Below, one piece after another: positions 52,601 through 60,098 of a DNA stretch of 64,000 nucleotides. The position numbers were made by a program, and so were the translations under genes. Under the pieces are notes generated by a model that saw only the letters and a program-made list of their open reading frames with translations, was not told the DNA's origin and did not search any database. The number at the start of each line of letters is the position of its first letter. Position 1 is the first letter of the stretch. The DNA comes from Micromonospora sp. MH99. GTDB lineage: Bacteria; Actinomycetota; Actinomycetes; Mycobacteriales; Micromonosporaceae. The DNA is taken from contig NZ_MUZA01000014.1 in assembly GCF_021442385.1 (NCBI RefSeq), positions 60,563 to 124,562 on the forward strand, written 5' to 3'.

Positions 52601-53398
52601 CACCAGGTCTGCCTCTACTGGGGCGCCAACACCGACTACATGACGATCAAGAATTCGCGGATCCGCAACCTGTTCGCCGACGGCATCAACATGACCAACG
52701 GCAGCACCAACAACCTGGTCAGCAACAACGACGCCCGGGCCACCGGCGATGACAGCTTCGCGCTGTTCTCGGCGATCGACGCGGGCGGCGCGGACATGCG
52801 GGACAACATCTACGAGAACCTGTCGTCGACCCTGACCTGGCGGGCCGCCGGTGTGGCCGTCTACGGCGGCTACGGCAACACGTTCCGCAACATCTACATC
52901 GCGGACACGCTCGTCTACTCCGGCATCACCATCAGCTCGCTCGACTTCGGCTACCCGATGAACGGCTTCGGCGCGAGTCCGCCGACCCGTTTCGAGAACA
53001 TCTCGATCGTCCGGGCCGGTGGGCACTTCTGGGGCTCGCAGACCTTCCCGGCGATCTGGGTCTTCTCCGCCTCGAAGGTGTTCCAGGGCATCCGGGTCAG
53101 CGACGTGGACATCGTCGACCCGACCTACAGCGGCATCATGTTCCAGACCAACTACGTCGGTGGGCAGCCGCAGTTCCCGGTCACCGACACGGTTTTCACC
53201 AACATTTCGATCAGCGGCGCCCGCAAGAGCGGTGACGCCTACGACGCGAAGTCCGGCTTCGGTATCTGGGTGAACGAGATGCCCGAGTCCGGGCAGGGGC
53301 CGGCCGTCGGGTCGGTGACCTTCAACAACCTGCAGTTGAGCAACAACGCGGTGGACATCCGGAACACCACCTCGACCTTCACCATCAACCGCAACTGA
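49694..53398 (+). CDS. Secreted multidomain GH87-type alpha-1,3-glucanase
   Basis: The product is 1234 aa from ATG 49694. A long Arg-rich signal peptide (1-54) precedes, in order: discoidin (~74-212), fibronectin III (~215-300), discoidin-like (~312-450), two CARDB beta-sandwiches (~455-675), a CBM35/CBM6-like domain (~685-840) and a beta-helix (~850-1234). The catalytic triad pattern recurs: Asp996 (FADGINM) and Asp1019-Asp1020 (ATGDDSFA), again D-x22-DD. The catalytic domain is C-terminal, the reverse of the upstream enzyme, so the two may bind polymer differently. Its first discoidin is nearly identical to the last of the previous protein. Confidence 0.85.
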   Translation: MSRNGTTRGTPRTGSPGSAHPGGRAPARRRLLAGALAGLLLAAVPAVTPATAAPAATPASAPAGSARAALLAGLSATMSASSYNQNYVAGNANDGNATTYWESANNAFPQWIQADLGATVNVDRVVLKLPPSADWQTRTQTLSVLGSTNGSTFSTLKSSADYTFNPSSGNTATVSFTATSTRYVRVQVTGNTGWPAAQFSEVEVYGASGSTDTQAPSAPGNLAYTQPASGQIRLTWSASSDNVGVTGYDVYANGALRGSVSGSTLTYTDSQADTATVSYYVRAKDAAGNQSSNSNTVTRTGTGNPPTGTNLAVGKPITASGFVHTFVATNANDNNVATYWEGNGNPSTLTVQLGANASLSQVVLKLNPDSAWGTRTQNITVLGRDQGSSTFTTLVGATNYTFNPGSGNTVTIPVSATAADVRLSIASNTGAPAGQVAEFQVFGTAAPNPDLTVTGMWFSPSAPVETSTVTLSATVRNAGSAASAATNVNFYLGSTRVGTASVGGLAAGASTTVSASIGTRDAGSYPLSAKVDESNTVVEIDDTNNSYTNPSPLVVSPVATSDLVASAVAWSPGNPSAGNTVTFSVSIRNAGSVASASGSHGITLTVLNESGTVVRTLTGSYSGVINAGATVGPVNLGTWTAANGKYTVRVVLAADANELPVKQTNNSSDRPLFVGRGANMPYDMYEAEDGVVGGGAAVVGPNRTVGDLAGEASGRRAVTLNSTGSYVEFTTRASTNTLVTRFSIPDASGGGGINSTLNIYVNGTFHKAIDLTSRYAWLYGNETSPGNSPSAGGPRHIYDEANVMLNSTVPAGSKIRLQKDAANTTNYAIDFINTEQVSPIANPDSARYVTPAGFTHQDVQNALDRVRMDTTGNLIGVYLPAGNYSTSSKFQVYGKAVKVTGAGPWYTRFNAPSGQDNTDIGFRAENSAAGSSFANFAYFGNYTSRIDGPGKVFDFANVSNIVIDNIWAEHQVCLYWGANTDYMTIKNSRIRNLFADGINMTNGSTNNLVSNNDARATGDDSFALFSAIDAGGADMRDNIYENLSSTLTWRAAGVAVYGGYGNTFRNIYIADTLVYSGITISSLDFGYPMNGFGASPPTRFENISIVRAGGHFWGSQTFPAIWVFSASKVFQGIRVSDVDIVDPTYSGIMFQTNYVGGQPQFPVTDTVFTNISISGARKSGDAYDAKSGFGIWVNEMPESGQGPAVGSVTFNNLQLSNNAVDIRNTTSTFTINRN

Positions 53399-54200
53399 GC
53401 TGGCCGGTAGCCGACGCCGTCGGGGGGTCCCACCCTCCCGGCGGCGTCGTGCCGTGCCGGCCCTCGCCCGCGGCGAACCGGGCCGCGCCGGCCGCCGCGT
53501 CGGTGGCCAGCGAATCCATCCCGTACGCCAACTCGGTCGCCAGCGCCTCGGCCTCGGGCCGTCCAGCGCCGGCCAGCACGGCCGCCCGGTCGTTGCGCAG
53601 GCAGGTCTGGGGATGCCTGGCGATCGCCGCGGCCAGCTCCTCGGCCGCCGCCCGCGCCTGGCCCGGCGGCACCACCCGGTTGACCAACCCCATGGCGTAC
53701 GCCTCGTCGGCCGACACCGCCCGCCCGGTGAGGATCAGGTCCATCGCGCGGCTCTCCCCGATCAACCGGGGCAGCCGGACCGTCCCGCCGTCGATGAGCG
53801 GCACTCCCCAGCGACGGCAGAACACCCCGAGCGTGGCGTCGGACTCGGCGACCCGCAGGTCGCACCAGAGCGCCAGCTCCAGGCCGCCGGCCACCGCGTA
53901 CCCGGAGATCGCCGCGATCACCGGCTTGCTGAGCGCCATGCGGGTCGGACCCATCGGGCCGTCTCCCTCCGGCTCGACCCGATTGCCGCTGGGCGTGCCG
54001 ATCGCCTTGAGATCGGCGCCCGAGCAGAACGTGCCACCGGCGCCCCAGAGCACGGCCACCGCCGCCGTCGGGTCCGCCTCAAAGGCCCGAAAGGCGTCCG
54101 CCAGAGCCCGCGCGGTAGGCCCGTCCACAGCGTTCCGAGCCTCCGGACGATCCACGATCACCGTGCTGACGGCCCCCACCCGCTCCACCCGCACACCCAT
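53385..54200 (-). CDS. Crotonase (enoyl-CoA hydratase/isomerase) family protein
   Basis: The product is 271 aa from ATG 54200 (GVRVERVGAVSTVIVDRPEARNAVDG). The oxyanion hole FCSGADLKAIG and the first Glu in GGLELALWCDLR are present. The second catalytic Glu is replaced (LGVFCRRWGVPLIDGG), as in members that are isomerases or hydrolases rather than hydratases. The stop overlaps the end of the convergent GH87 gene by 14 bases. The long frame upstream is spurious. Confidence 0.88.
   Translation of the reverse strand: MGVRVERVGAVSTVIVDRPEARNAVDGPTARALADAFRAFEADPTAAVAVLWGAGGTFCSGADLKAIGTPSGNRVEPEGDGPMGPTRMALSKPVIAAISGYAVAGGLELALWCDLRVAESDATLGVFCRRWGVPLIDGGTVRLPRLIGESRAMDLILTGRAVSADEAYAMGLVNRVVPPGQARAAAEELAAAIARHPQTCLRNDRAAVLAGAGRPEAEALATELAYGMDSLATDAAAGAARFAAGEGRHGTTPPGGWDPPTASATGQLSCG
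53413..53448. terminator. Hairpin after the second GH87 gene
   Basis: GACGCCG-CGGG and CCCG-CGGCGTC pair around a G/C-rich loop. It lies inside the 3' end of the convergent crotonase gene, so coding and termination overlap. Confidence 0.55.
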
Positions 54201-54255
54201 CCCCCCAGCATGACCCCGAACCTCCCACCCCCGCACCCCCGCCCTCCCGCCCCGT

Positions 54256-54325
54256 CGATCTTGCACTTTCGGTCGGCGGATCGCGGCTTGTGCCCTGGTT
54301 CGTCGGGACAGAAAGTGCAAGATCG
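54256..54325. repeat. Inverted repeat CGATCTTGCACTTTC
   Basis: CGATCTTGCACTTTC (54256-54270) is repeated exactly in reverse complement at 54311-54325, with 40 bases between. It lies between the divergent crotonase and Rieske genes (54201-54372), where no other gene is seen. The short core is one I associate with intergenic repeats in Micromonospora-like genomes. Confidence 0.75.
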
Positions 54326-54372
54326 GCGCGTACGGGGGACGCGGCAGGTTTGTCGCCGGTGGTCGGTTTGTG

Positions 54373-55254
54373 ATGGCGATCGCCGGGAAGTCGGTACCTG
54401 TGCGAGCGCTATTGACGAAAGTTGAGCAGGACTCCCGGCTGGACCGCACGGGAGACCGTCTGCAGAAGGTGGTTCTCGGGACGCTGCGACCGCGGCGGCT
54501 GCGGGACCTGCTGCACGGCGTGACGTTGGGGCATCCGCTGCATCCGGCGATGGTGCAGGTGCCGGTCGGCGCGTGGATCAGCGCCGCCGTGCTGGACCTG
54601 ATGCCGGGGCAGCGCCGGCCGGCCACCGTGCTGGTCGGCCTGGGCACGGTCAGCGCGCTGCCGGCGGCGGTCGCCGGTCTGAACGACTGGGCGGCGCTCT
54701 CCCGGGACCAGCGTCGGGTCGGCCTGGTGCACGCCGCCGCGAACACCGTGGGCGTGGGCCTCTACGCCGGCTCGTTGGCGGCGCGGCTGTCCGGGCGGCA
54801 CGGTGTCGGTCGGGCGCTCGGCTTCCTCGGCCTCTCCGCCGTGAGCCTCGGCGCGTACATCGGAGGCCACCTGGCGTACAAGCAGGGCGCCCAGGTCAAC
54901 CAGAGCGTGTCCGAGCTGCACCGGATGAGCGACGGCTGGCACTCACTTGCCGACATGGCCACCCTGCCGCAGCGCACACTGATCACCCGGGAGGTCGACG
55001 ACGACATCTCGGTGATCCTCTACCGCCACGGTGACGAGGTCACCGTGATGCTGGAGCGCTGCCCGCACCAGAGCGGACCGCTCGGCGAGGGCGAGGTCCA
55101 GGAGATCGACGGCCACGCCTGCGTGGTCTGTCCGTGGCACGGCAGCGCCTTCCGGCTCAACGGCGGCGAGGTCGTGCAGGGGCCCTCCGGCAACGACCAG
55201 CAGATCCTGCCCACCCGCATCCAGGACGGCGTCCTGCAGACCCGCCTGCCCTGA
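54373..55254 (+). CDS. DUF2231 membrane protein fused to a Rieske [2Fe-2S] domain
   Basis: The product is 293 aa from ATG 54373. The N-terminal half is a DUF2231 four-helix membrane domain with LGHPLHPAMVQVPVGAW. The C-terminal half (~195-293) is a Rieske domain with Cys230-x-His232 (CPHQSGPLG) and Cys253-x2-His256 (CPWHGSAF), the full cluster-binding set, typical of ferredoxin subunits. It probably passes electrons at the membrane; the partner is unknown. Confidence 0.9.
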   Translation: MAIAGKSVPVRALLTKVEQDSRLDRTGDRLQKVVLGTLRPRRLRDLLHGVTLGHPLHPAMVQVPVGAWISAAVLDLMPGQRRPATVLVGLGTVSALPAAVAGLNDWAALSRDQRRVGLVHAAANTVGVGLYAGSLAARLSGRHGVGRALGFLGLSAVSLGAYIGGHLAYKQGAQVNQSVSELHRMSDGWHSLADMATLPQRTLITREVDDDISVILYRHGDEVTVMLERCPHQSGPLGEGEVQEIDGHACVVCPWHGSAFRLNGGEVVQGPSGNDQQILPTRIQDGVLQTRLP

Positions 55255-55281
55255 CGCGCTCCGCTGAGCGTGGCCGGACGG

Positions 55282-55424
55282 CGTCGGTGTTCCCGCGCGC
55301 CGTCGGGCTGGTGTGGCCCTCATCGAATGCCGTCGGCGTCTCCGCGCGGTCGGGCTGGTGTTGCTGTCATTGGACGCCGTCGGCGTCTCCGCGCCGCCGG
55401 AGCGGTGTTGGTCTCGGCTGACGT
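55282..55424. repeat. Three diverged ~48-bp tandem repeats
   Basis: Units beginning CGTCGGYGT at 55282, 55331 and 55378 share CCGCGC, GTCGGGCTGGTGT and TCAT...GACG elements. They fill the space after the Rieske gene and encode nothing in a consistent frame. Confidence 0.6.
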
Positions 55425-55441
55425 ACCCCAGAGTCATAGAT

Positions 55442-55456
55442 ATACCTCTGAGGTAT
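55442..55456. promoter_or_regulatory. Orphan operator-like palindrome ATACCTCTGAGGTAT
   Basis: A perfect 7-bp inverted repeat around one T, in an AT-rich patch, with an ATG (55454) directly overlapping its right end. It has the look of an autoregulatory repressor site. Yet it lies between convergent genes (stops at 55254 and 55502), and the frame that follows the ATG has no recognisable homology. It is possibly the remnant promoter of a lost regulator gene. Confidence 0.45.
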
Positions 55457-55501
55457 GTCGCTCTCCAGACCGTGTGCCGCCGCGTGCCGCCGCGTGGCCG
55501 G

Positions 55502-56695
55502 TCAGCTTCGTCGGTGTCGACCGCTCGATGGCTCGTCCGGCACGGCATCCCAGCCGGAGCCGTCGGCACCCATGCCGTGCTGTTCACGGCCGGTCCAGCC
55601 GGCCTGACCCGTCGAGCCCGCCGGGCCAGCCCAGCCCTCCTCGCCGGTCCGGGCCGGCACGCCGCTGGGGGCCGGGCCTCCGGTCGGCGGTGCCGTGCTC
55701 TCGGTGGCGGCTGCCGCACGGCTGGCGGCCCACGCGGCGCCGCTGCTCCGACGACCACTGCGGGAGCTGCCGCTGCTCCGACCCGCGCCGCGTCGGGGTG
55801 CGCGGGCAGCCGCGGCCATCCGGGGGGCGGCACCGGCGGTGGCGGGGGGCGCCTGTTCCGCCCGCTCCGGCGCGGTCCGCTCGGGCGCCGGTCGCTGAGC
55901 CGGCGGCTTGGGCGCGGCGGGCCGGCCGACGAGTTTGCCTGTGGCGTGCGTGCGGGCGCCCTGGTCGGCGGCCTCCGTCGGCAGCCGGAGCAGTTGGCCG
56001 GGGCGAATCCGGTCCGGGTCGTCCAGCCGGTTCAGCTTGGCGAGCTGTCGATAGTCGCCGAACTCGTCGAGGTACCGCTCGGCCACCTCGCCGAGGTAGT
56101 CGCCCCGCGCCACGCGGTACACCGGCGCCGCCTGGTCGCCGGCGCTCGGCCCACCCGGCGCGACCAGCCCGAGCGGCCCGCTGCCCGTCGTCGCGAGCGG
56201 CCCGCTACCGGCCATCCCGAGCGACCCACCGTCGGGCAGCCGGGCGGCGCTTGTCGAAGCGCTCGACTGGGCGTACGCCGGACCGGTGTAGACCGCCGCG
56301 GCGCTGGCGGCGGCCGGACTGGCCGCGAGGATCAGCGCTACCGAACCGACAAGCGCGGCGGCGGCCTTCTGCTGGCGGCTCATCCCCGGCAACTTCGGCG
56401 CCGGCCTGCGCAGAATCTGCGCACCCAGCTCCACCACCACGGAGAAGGCGAACGTGGCCCAGCCGAACCAGCCGGCCAGCGCCAGGGCCCGCAGGAAGAG
56501 CTGCCCGTCGTCGCGGCTGGTCAGGACGGTGCCCACCTCGGCGAGGGTGGGCAGATGGTCGGGCAGGGGATTGCCCGCGAAGGCGAGCAGCGCGACCGGC
56601 GCACCCGCCACCAGCGCGAAGAGCACGACGAGTGCGCCGACGCCGGTGAGGACGCGTCCGGTCCGCCGTACGACGGACCGACCCGATGCGGACAT
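55502..56695 (-). CDS. LysM-domain membrane protein of the Tad locus
   Basis: The product is 397 aa from ATG 56695, with GGAAGGAAGG upstream. Two or three transmembrane helices lie in the first 135 residues (17-40, 68-90, 112-133). A LysM domain at 192-239 (VYRVARGDYLGEVAERYL...LNRLDDPDRIRPGQLLRLP) probably binds peptidoglycan. The remainder is Ala/Pro/Arg/Gly-rich and disordered. Related Tad loci in actinomycetes often end with a LysM-BTAD protein; no BTAD domain is visible here. Confidence 0.85.
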   Translation of the reverse strand: MSASGRSVVRRTGRVLTGVGALVVLFALVAGAPVALLAFAGNPLPDHLPTLAEVGTVLTSRDDGQLFLRALALAGWFGWATFAFSVVVELGAQILRRPAPKLPGMSRQQKAAAALVGSVALILAASPAAASAAAVYTGPAYAQSSASTSAARLPDGGSLGMAGSGPLATTGSGPLGLVAPGGPSAGDQAAPVYRVARGDYLGEVAERYLDEFGDYRQLAKLNRLDDPDRIRPGQLLRLPTEAADQGARTHATGKLVGRPAAPKPPAQRPAPERTAPERAEQAPPATAGAAPRMAAAARAPRRGAGRSSGSSRSGRRSSGAAWAASRAAAATESTAPPTGGPAPSGVPARTGEEGWAGPAGSTGQAGWTGREQHGMGADGSGWDAVPDEPSSGRHRRS

Positions 56696-56709
56696 GGCGG
56701 CCTTCCTTC

Positions 56710-57141
56710 CTACGGTCCTGCGGTGATGGCCCGCGCGGTCGCCTCGCCGGTGACGGTGACCCGGTCGGCGAAGCCGAACAGCCCGAGCATCGAGCGTCGG
56801 TAGGTGATCGTGACGCGTACCCGGACGACTGTCTCCCCGGCGATCTGCGGGAAGCTCACGGTGTGGCCGGTGGTGCCGGCTGCGGAGAGGTAGTTGGCGA
56901 CCGCGACGCGGGCCTGCGGCTGGTCGATCCGCGTCGGCCCGCCCTCGATCGCGGTGGCCCGGTCGATGGCCTGCCCGCCCGCGCGGGCCGCTTCGGCGGC
57001 CAGGTTGTCGGCGCGTTGCAGCGTGCGCAGCTGGCCGGCGCCGTCGAAGGAGAGACCCACGATGGCCAGTACGCCGACCATCGCCACCGCCAGGAAGATG
57101 CTGACCCGGCCGTGGTCGGCGGAGAGCGTACGGCCGTTCAT
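56710..57141 (-). CDS. TadE/TadG-like pseudopilin
   Basis: The product is 143 aa from ATG 57141 (ATGA overlap with the next upstream gene). A short basic start DHGRVSIFLAVAMVGVLAIVGLSFD is a TadG/TadE-type signal and transmembrane segment. The Glu normally found five residues after the processing Gly is Phe. The C-terminal beta-rich part would be outside the membrane. Confidence 0.82.
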   Translation of the reverse strand: MNGRTLSADHGRVSIFLAVAMVGVLAIVGLSFDGAGQLRTLQRADNLAAEAARAGGQAIDRATAIEGGPTRIDQPQARVAVANYLSAAGTTGHTVSFPQIAGETVVRVRVTITYRRSMLGLFGFADRVTVTGEATARAITAGP

Positions 57142-57605
57142 CCCCGACTCCGGTAGCGGTCCAGTGGTGAGGTGAAGCTGGCCTCGATGCGGTTCTCGCT
57201 GGGCATGCCGGGCACCGCCGAGAGGCGCAGATCCCGGAAGGACACCCGGCAGGCGACAGTGACGGTGACCGTCGCATCCTGGCCGAGCGCGCTGCGGTAG
57301 GCCCGGTCGAAGCTGGTGACGGCGCCTCCGACCGTGCCGCTGAACGTCACGGTCGGAGTGCCGGTGCAATTCAGCCCGCGCCAGTCCAGCTGCTGCTGAG
57401 CCGCCTCGCGTGCTTCCTCGCGGGCGTCGGCCGGATTTCGGGAGATCGAGGCGGCGCGGGCCGCGTCGTGTGCGGCGGCGTCGACGGCCTCCGCCGCCAC
57501 CGCGCTGCGACCGGCCACGCCGGCCAGCACCATCAGCGCGATGAACGCGGGCGCGAGCACCGCCACCTCGATGGAGACCGAGCCCCGCTCGGCGGGCCGG
57601 TTCAC
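57138..57605 (-). CDS. TadE-like pseudopilin
   Basis: The product is 155 aa from GTG 57605. ERGSVSIEVAVLAPAF has the Gly/Glu5 prepilin-peptidase motif and a hydrophobic helix typical of TadE. Two Cys in the extracellular part may form a disulfide. It overlaps its neighbours by 4 bases on both sides. Confidence 0.87.
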   Translation of the reverse strand: MNRPAERGSVSIEVAVLAPAFIALMVLAGVAGRSAVAAEAVDAAAHDAARAASISRNPADAREEAREAAQQQLDWRGLNCTGTPTVTFSGTVGGAVTSFDRAYRSALGQDATVTVTVACRVSFRDLRLSAVPGMPSENRIEASFTSPLDRYRSRG

Positions 57606-58048
57606 GGCGGGGTCACCCGCTCCACCGTCCCGTGCGCGGTCTGCTCGACCTCGAAGTCCACGCCGGGCACCACGGACAGGGACCGGCCGGTCACCGTGCA
57701 GGTCACCTCGACATCGGTGGTCACACAGCTCGGGCCGCCGGCCTTGTTCCAGCCCAGCAGCCAGCCGCCGGTGCTGGACAGGAACCGGGTGGCGCTTGCC
57801 GTCCCGGCACCGTCGGACGCGTTGTAGAGCCGCTGGGCGTTCACCCCGCTCTGGGCGGCGTTCAACGCCGTGGAGCGGGCCAGGAAAACGGCCGAGACCT
57901 GGAGCGAGGCGAACAGCAGCACCAGGATCAACGGCATCACCACGGCCAGCTCCACCGGGTTGGCGCCCCGCTCCCGGTCGCCGGCCACGAGGCGACACCG
58001 GGCGGCGTGAACCGCCCGGCGCCACCTTGCGAACGCGGCTCGGCGCAT
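57602..58048 (-). CDS. TadE-like pseudopilin
   Basis: The product is 148 aa from ATG 58048. After ~27 basic residues comes ERGANPVELAVVMPLILVLLF, with Glu at +5 after Gly, the class III/TadE signature. Two Cys (SCVTTDVEVTC) are in the exported part. It probably primes or modifies Flp pilus assembly. Confidence 0.88.
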   Translation of the reverse strand: MRRAAFARWRRAVHAARCRLVAGDRERGANPVELAVVMPLILVLLFASLQVSAVFLARSTALNAAQSGVNAQRLYNASDGAGTASATRFLSSTGGWLLGWNKAGGPSCVTTDVEVTCTVTGRSLSVVPGVDFEVEQTAHGTVERVTPP

Positions 58049-58055
58049 CTGCCGG

Positions 58056-58259
58056 CTACTTCGGGTTCGTGTGGCTCGGGATGGCCTTCATCCAGTCGTT
58101 GGCCTTGCCGAGGGCCAGGCCGGTGACGATTGTCGCCACGAAGACCAGACCGAAGATGATCACGGCGGTCGGTACCGGGCTGTCGCCCCGCTCGCCGTCG
58201 CGCCGCAGCTCGGCGAAGCGCGTCGTCACCACGACGTGCAGGTAGGTGAGGATGGACAT
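58056..58259 (-). CDS. Small Flp-position pilin-like membrane protein
   Basis: The product is 67 aa from ATG 58259. It sits where Flp pilin is usually encoded, between tadC and the tadE genes. RGDSPVPTAVIIFGLVFVATIVTGLAL gives a single helix after a GD site. The +5 residue is Pro instead of the Glu normally needed for cleavage and assembly, so either the fibre subunit is processed differently or this is not the pilin. It ends NPK. Confidence 0.8.
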   Translation of the reverse strand: MSILTYLHVVVTTRFAELRRDGERGDSPVPTAVIIFGLVFVATIVTGLALGKANDWMKAIPSHTNPK

Positions 58260-58284
58260 GGCGTACTCCTTCTCGGGGGGCGGA

Positions 58285-59157
58285 TCAGACACGGGCGATG
58301 AACGGATAGACGACGAAGCCGAGCAGCACGAAGACGAGCAGCGCGCCCGGGATGTCGAGTCGGCTGGTCACGCCCTCGGCGCGGGCCAGGTTGTCGGTGC
58401 GGATCTGGTCGCGCAGCGAGTCGGCACGGCTGCGCAGCGTCTCGTGCACCTGCGCACCCTCGCTGCCGGAGGAGCGCATGATCGCGCCGACGTCGCCCAG
58501 CTCCGGGATGCCGATCTTGTCGGCGAGGTCCCGCAGCTCGTCCCAGGGCGCGTGCATCTGCATCTGGGCGATCCGCAGCGACTCCTGAAGCCTGTCGAAC
58601 ACCCAGCCGTCACAGACCGCGGCGGCCCGCTCCAGCGACTGCACCGGCCCGTGCGCGGCGGAGAGCTGCAGGGCCACCAGATCCAGGTACGTGCAGACGG
58701 CCTGGCGGAACTCGTCGCGGGCGGCGTCCGCCTTGGCCAGCACCGAGCGGTGCGCCAGCAGAGCGGCGATCAGCGCCATGCCGAGGCCACCCAGCACCGG
58801 TACGACAAGCGGCAGCGAGACGCCGAGCACGAACAGCGCCACCCCGAGCAGCGTCGGCGTGGCCAGTCCGATGAGTGCGGACAGCAGCACCGACAGCGCG
58901 TACTGCTCGGGGGTCTGGCCGATCAGGGCAAGCTGCCGGTGCGGCGGTCGCAACCAGCGGGACAGCCCGGTCAGCCAGTCCAGCCGACGGGAGGCGGGAG
59001 CGGCCACCCGCCCCGTGCCCGGCGGCTGGTGCAGGCGGCGCAGCGCCGGCCCGAGCGCGGGGGTCGCCGGCACCAGCTCCCGGATCACCAGGAACAGGCC
59101 CAACCCGATCGCCGCTCCACCAGACACGGCGACGCCGAGGAGCCAGTTGACGATCAC
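58285..59157 (-). CDS. tadC: Tad secretion inner-membrane protein TadC
   Basis: The product is 290 aa from GTG 59157. It is a type II secretion F-domain protein with helices at the N-terminus, middle (VLLSALIGLATPTLLGVALFV) and C-terminus (LLVFVLLGFVVYPFI), and the T2SSF core between. It pairs with TadB in the membrane platform driven by TadA. Confidence 0.88.
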   Translation of the reverse strand: MIVNWLLGVAVSGGAAIGLGLFLVIRELVPATPALGPALRRLHQPPGTGRVAAPASRRLDWLTGLSRWLRPPHRQLALIGQTPEQYALSVLLSALIGLATPTLLGVALFVLGVSLPLVVPVLGGLGMALIAALLAHRSVLAKADAARDEFRQAVCTYLDLVALQLSAAHGPVQSLERAAAVCDGWVFDRLQESLRIAQMQMHAPWDELRDLADKIGIPELGDVGAIMRSSGSEGAQVHETLRSRADSLRDQIRTDNLARAEGVTSRLDIPGALLVFVLLGFVVYPFIARV

Positions 59158-59191
59158 CGCAGGCTCCTTCCGGGGACGGTGGCACTCGCGC

Positions 59192-60094
59192 TCACGCGAT
59201 CACCTCCTGCGGGTCGGGCGCCGGCAGGAACCGGGCCGGCCGCTGCGGCTGGCTCATCGACCGCACCCAGGCCAGCAGGCCGATGAAGGCGGCACCGAGA
59301 GCGGCCATCACCACCTGACCCGTCGGTGTGCCGTACGGCGTGATGTATTCGGTGTTGACCAGCCCGTACGCCAGCGTCGCCAGCGTCATGCCGGTCAGGA
59401 AGCGGACCGCGAACCGGGGCTGGGTGCGCTTGGCCTCGATCTCCCGGCGGGTCGCCACCTCCGCGGCCGCCGCTCCGGCGATCGAGCCCAGCACGTCGCC
59501 CAGCCGCTCACCCCGGTCGGTGAGGTGCAGGATCAGCGCCGCCACGACCTGGTCGCACACCGGGTCGCCGATCTCGTCGGCGAACGCCAGCAGCGCGGAA
59601 CGGGCCAGCCAGCCGGCCTGCAACCGGGCGGCGAGCAGCCGTACCTCGTCCTCGATGCCGGGTGGCACGCTGCCGATCGTGCTGATGATCGCCTGTTGGA
59701 GGCCCTGGCCCGTACCGGAGACGTCCTTGAGCCGGCGGGTCCACTCGCCGACGGCCTCGATCCGGGCGATCGCCCGCTGCTCGGCCTTGCCCACGGCGAA
59801 CAGCCACGGCGTGCCGGGCACCGCCACCGCCACCAGCAGACCCACCACCGGCAGCCCGGTCAGCAGGAACGCCAACGCCCCGGCGACCACAGCGGTGAGC
59901 AGCAGCGCCTGGTAGGCCCGCCGCTCGGCAGGTGTGGCGCCGGAGCCACGCCAGAGGCGGCTCAGCCCGGGCCCTGCTCCCGGGGCGGGCCCGGCGGGCC
60001 GACGGCTGCCCACCAGCGCGACGACAGCCAGCAGCAGTCCGGCCACACAGGCGGCCCCGGAGACCACCGCGATCAACTCCAGGCTGTTCCCCAT
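59192..60094 (-). CDS. tadB: Tad secretion inner-membrane protein TadB
   Basis: The product is 300 aa from ATG 60094 (the frame upstream to 60142 overlaps tadA). N-terminal helices are followed by a T2SSF domain (GEWTRRLKDVSGTGQGLQQAI, RGERLGDVLGSIA) and C-terminal helices. It starts 4 bases after the tadA stop. Confidence 0.88.
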   Translation of the reverse strand: MGNSLELIAVVSGAACVAGLLLAVVALVGSRRPAGPAPGAGPGLSRLWRGSGATPAERRAYQALLLTAVVAGALAFLLTGLPVVGLLVAVAVPGTPWLFAVGKAEQRAIARIEAVGEWTRRLKDVSGTGQGLQQAIISTIGSVPPGIEDEVRLLAARLQAGWLARSALLAFADEIGDPVCDQVVAALILHLTDRGERLGDVLGSIAGAAAAEVATRREIEAKRTQPRFAVRFLTGMTLATLAYGLVNTEYITPYGTPTGQVVMAALGAAFIGLLAWVRSMSQPQRPARFLPAPDPQEVIA

Positions 60095-60098
60095 CAGG

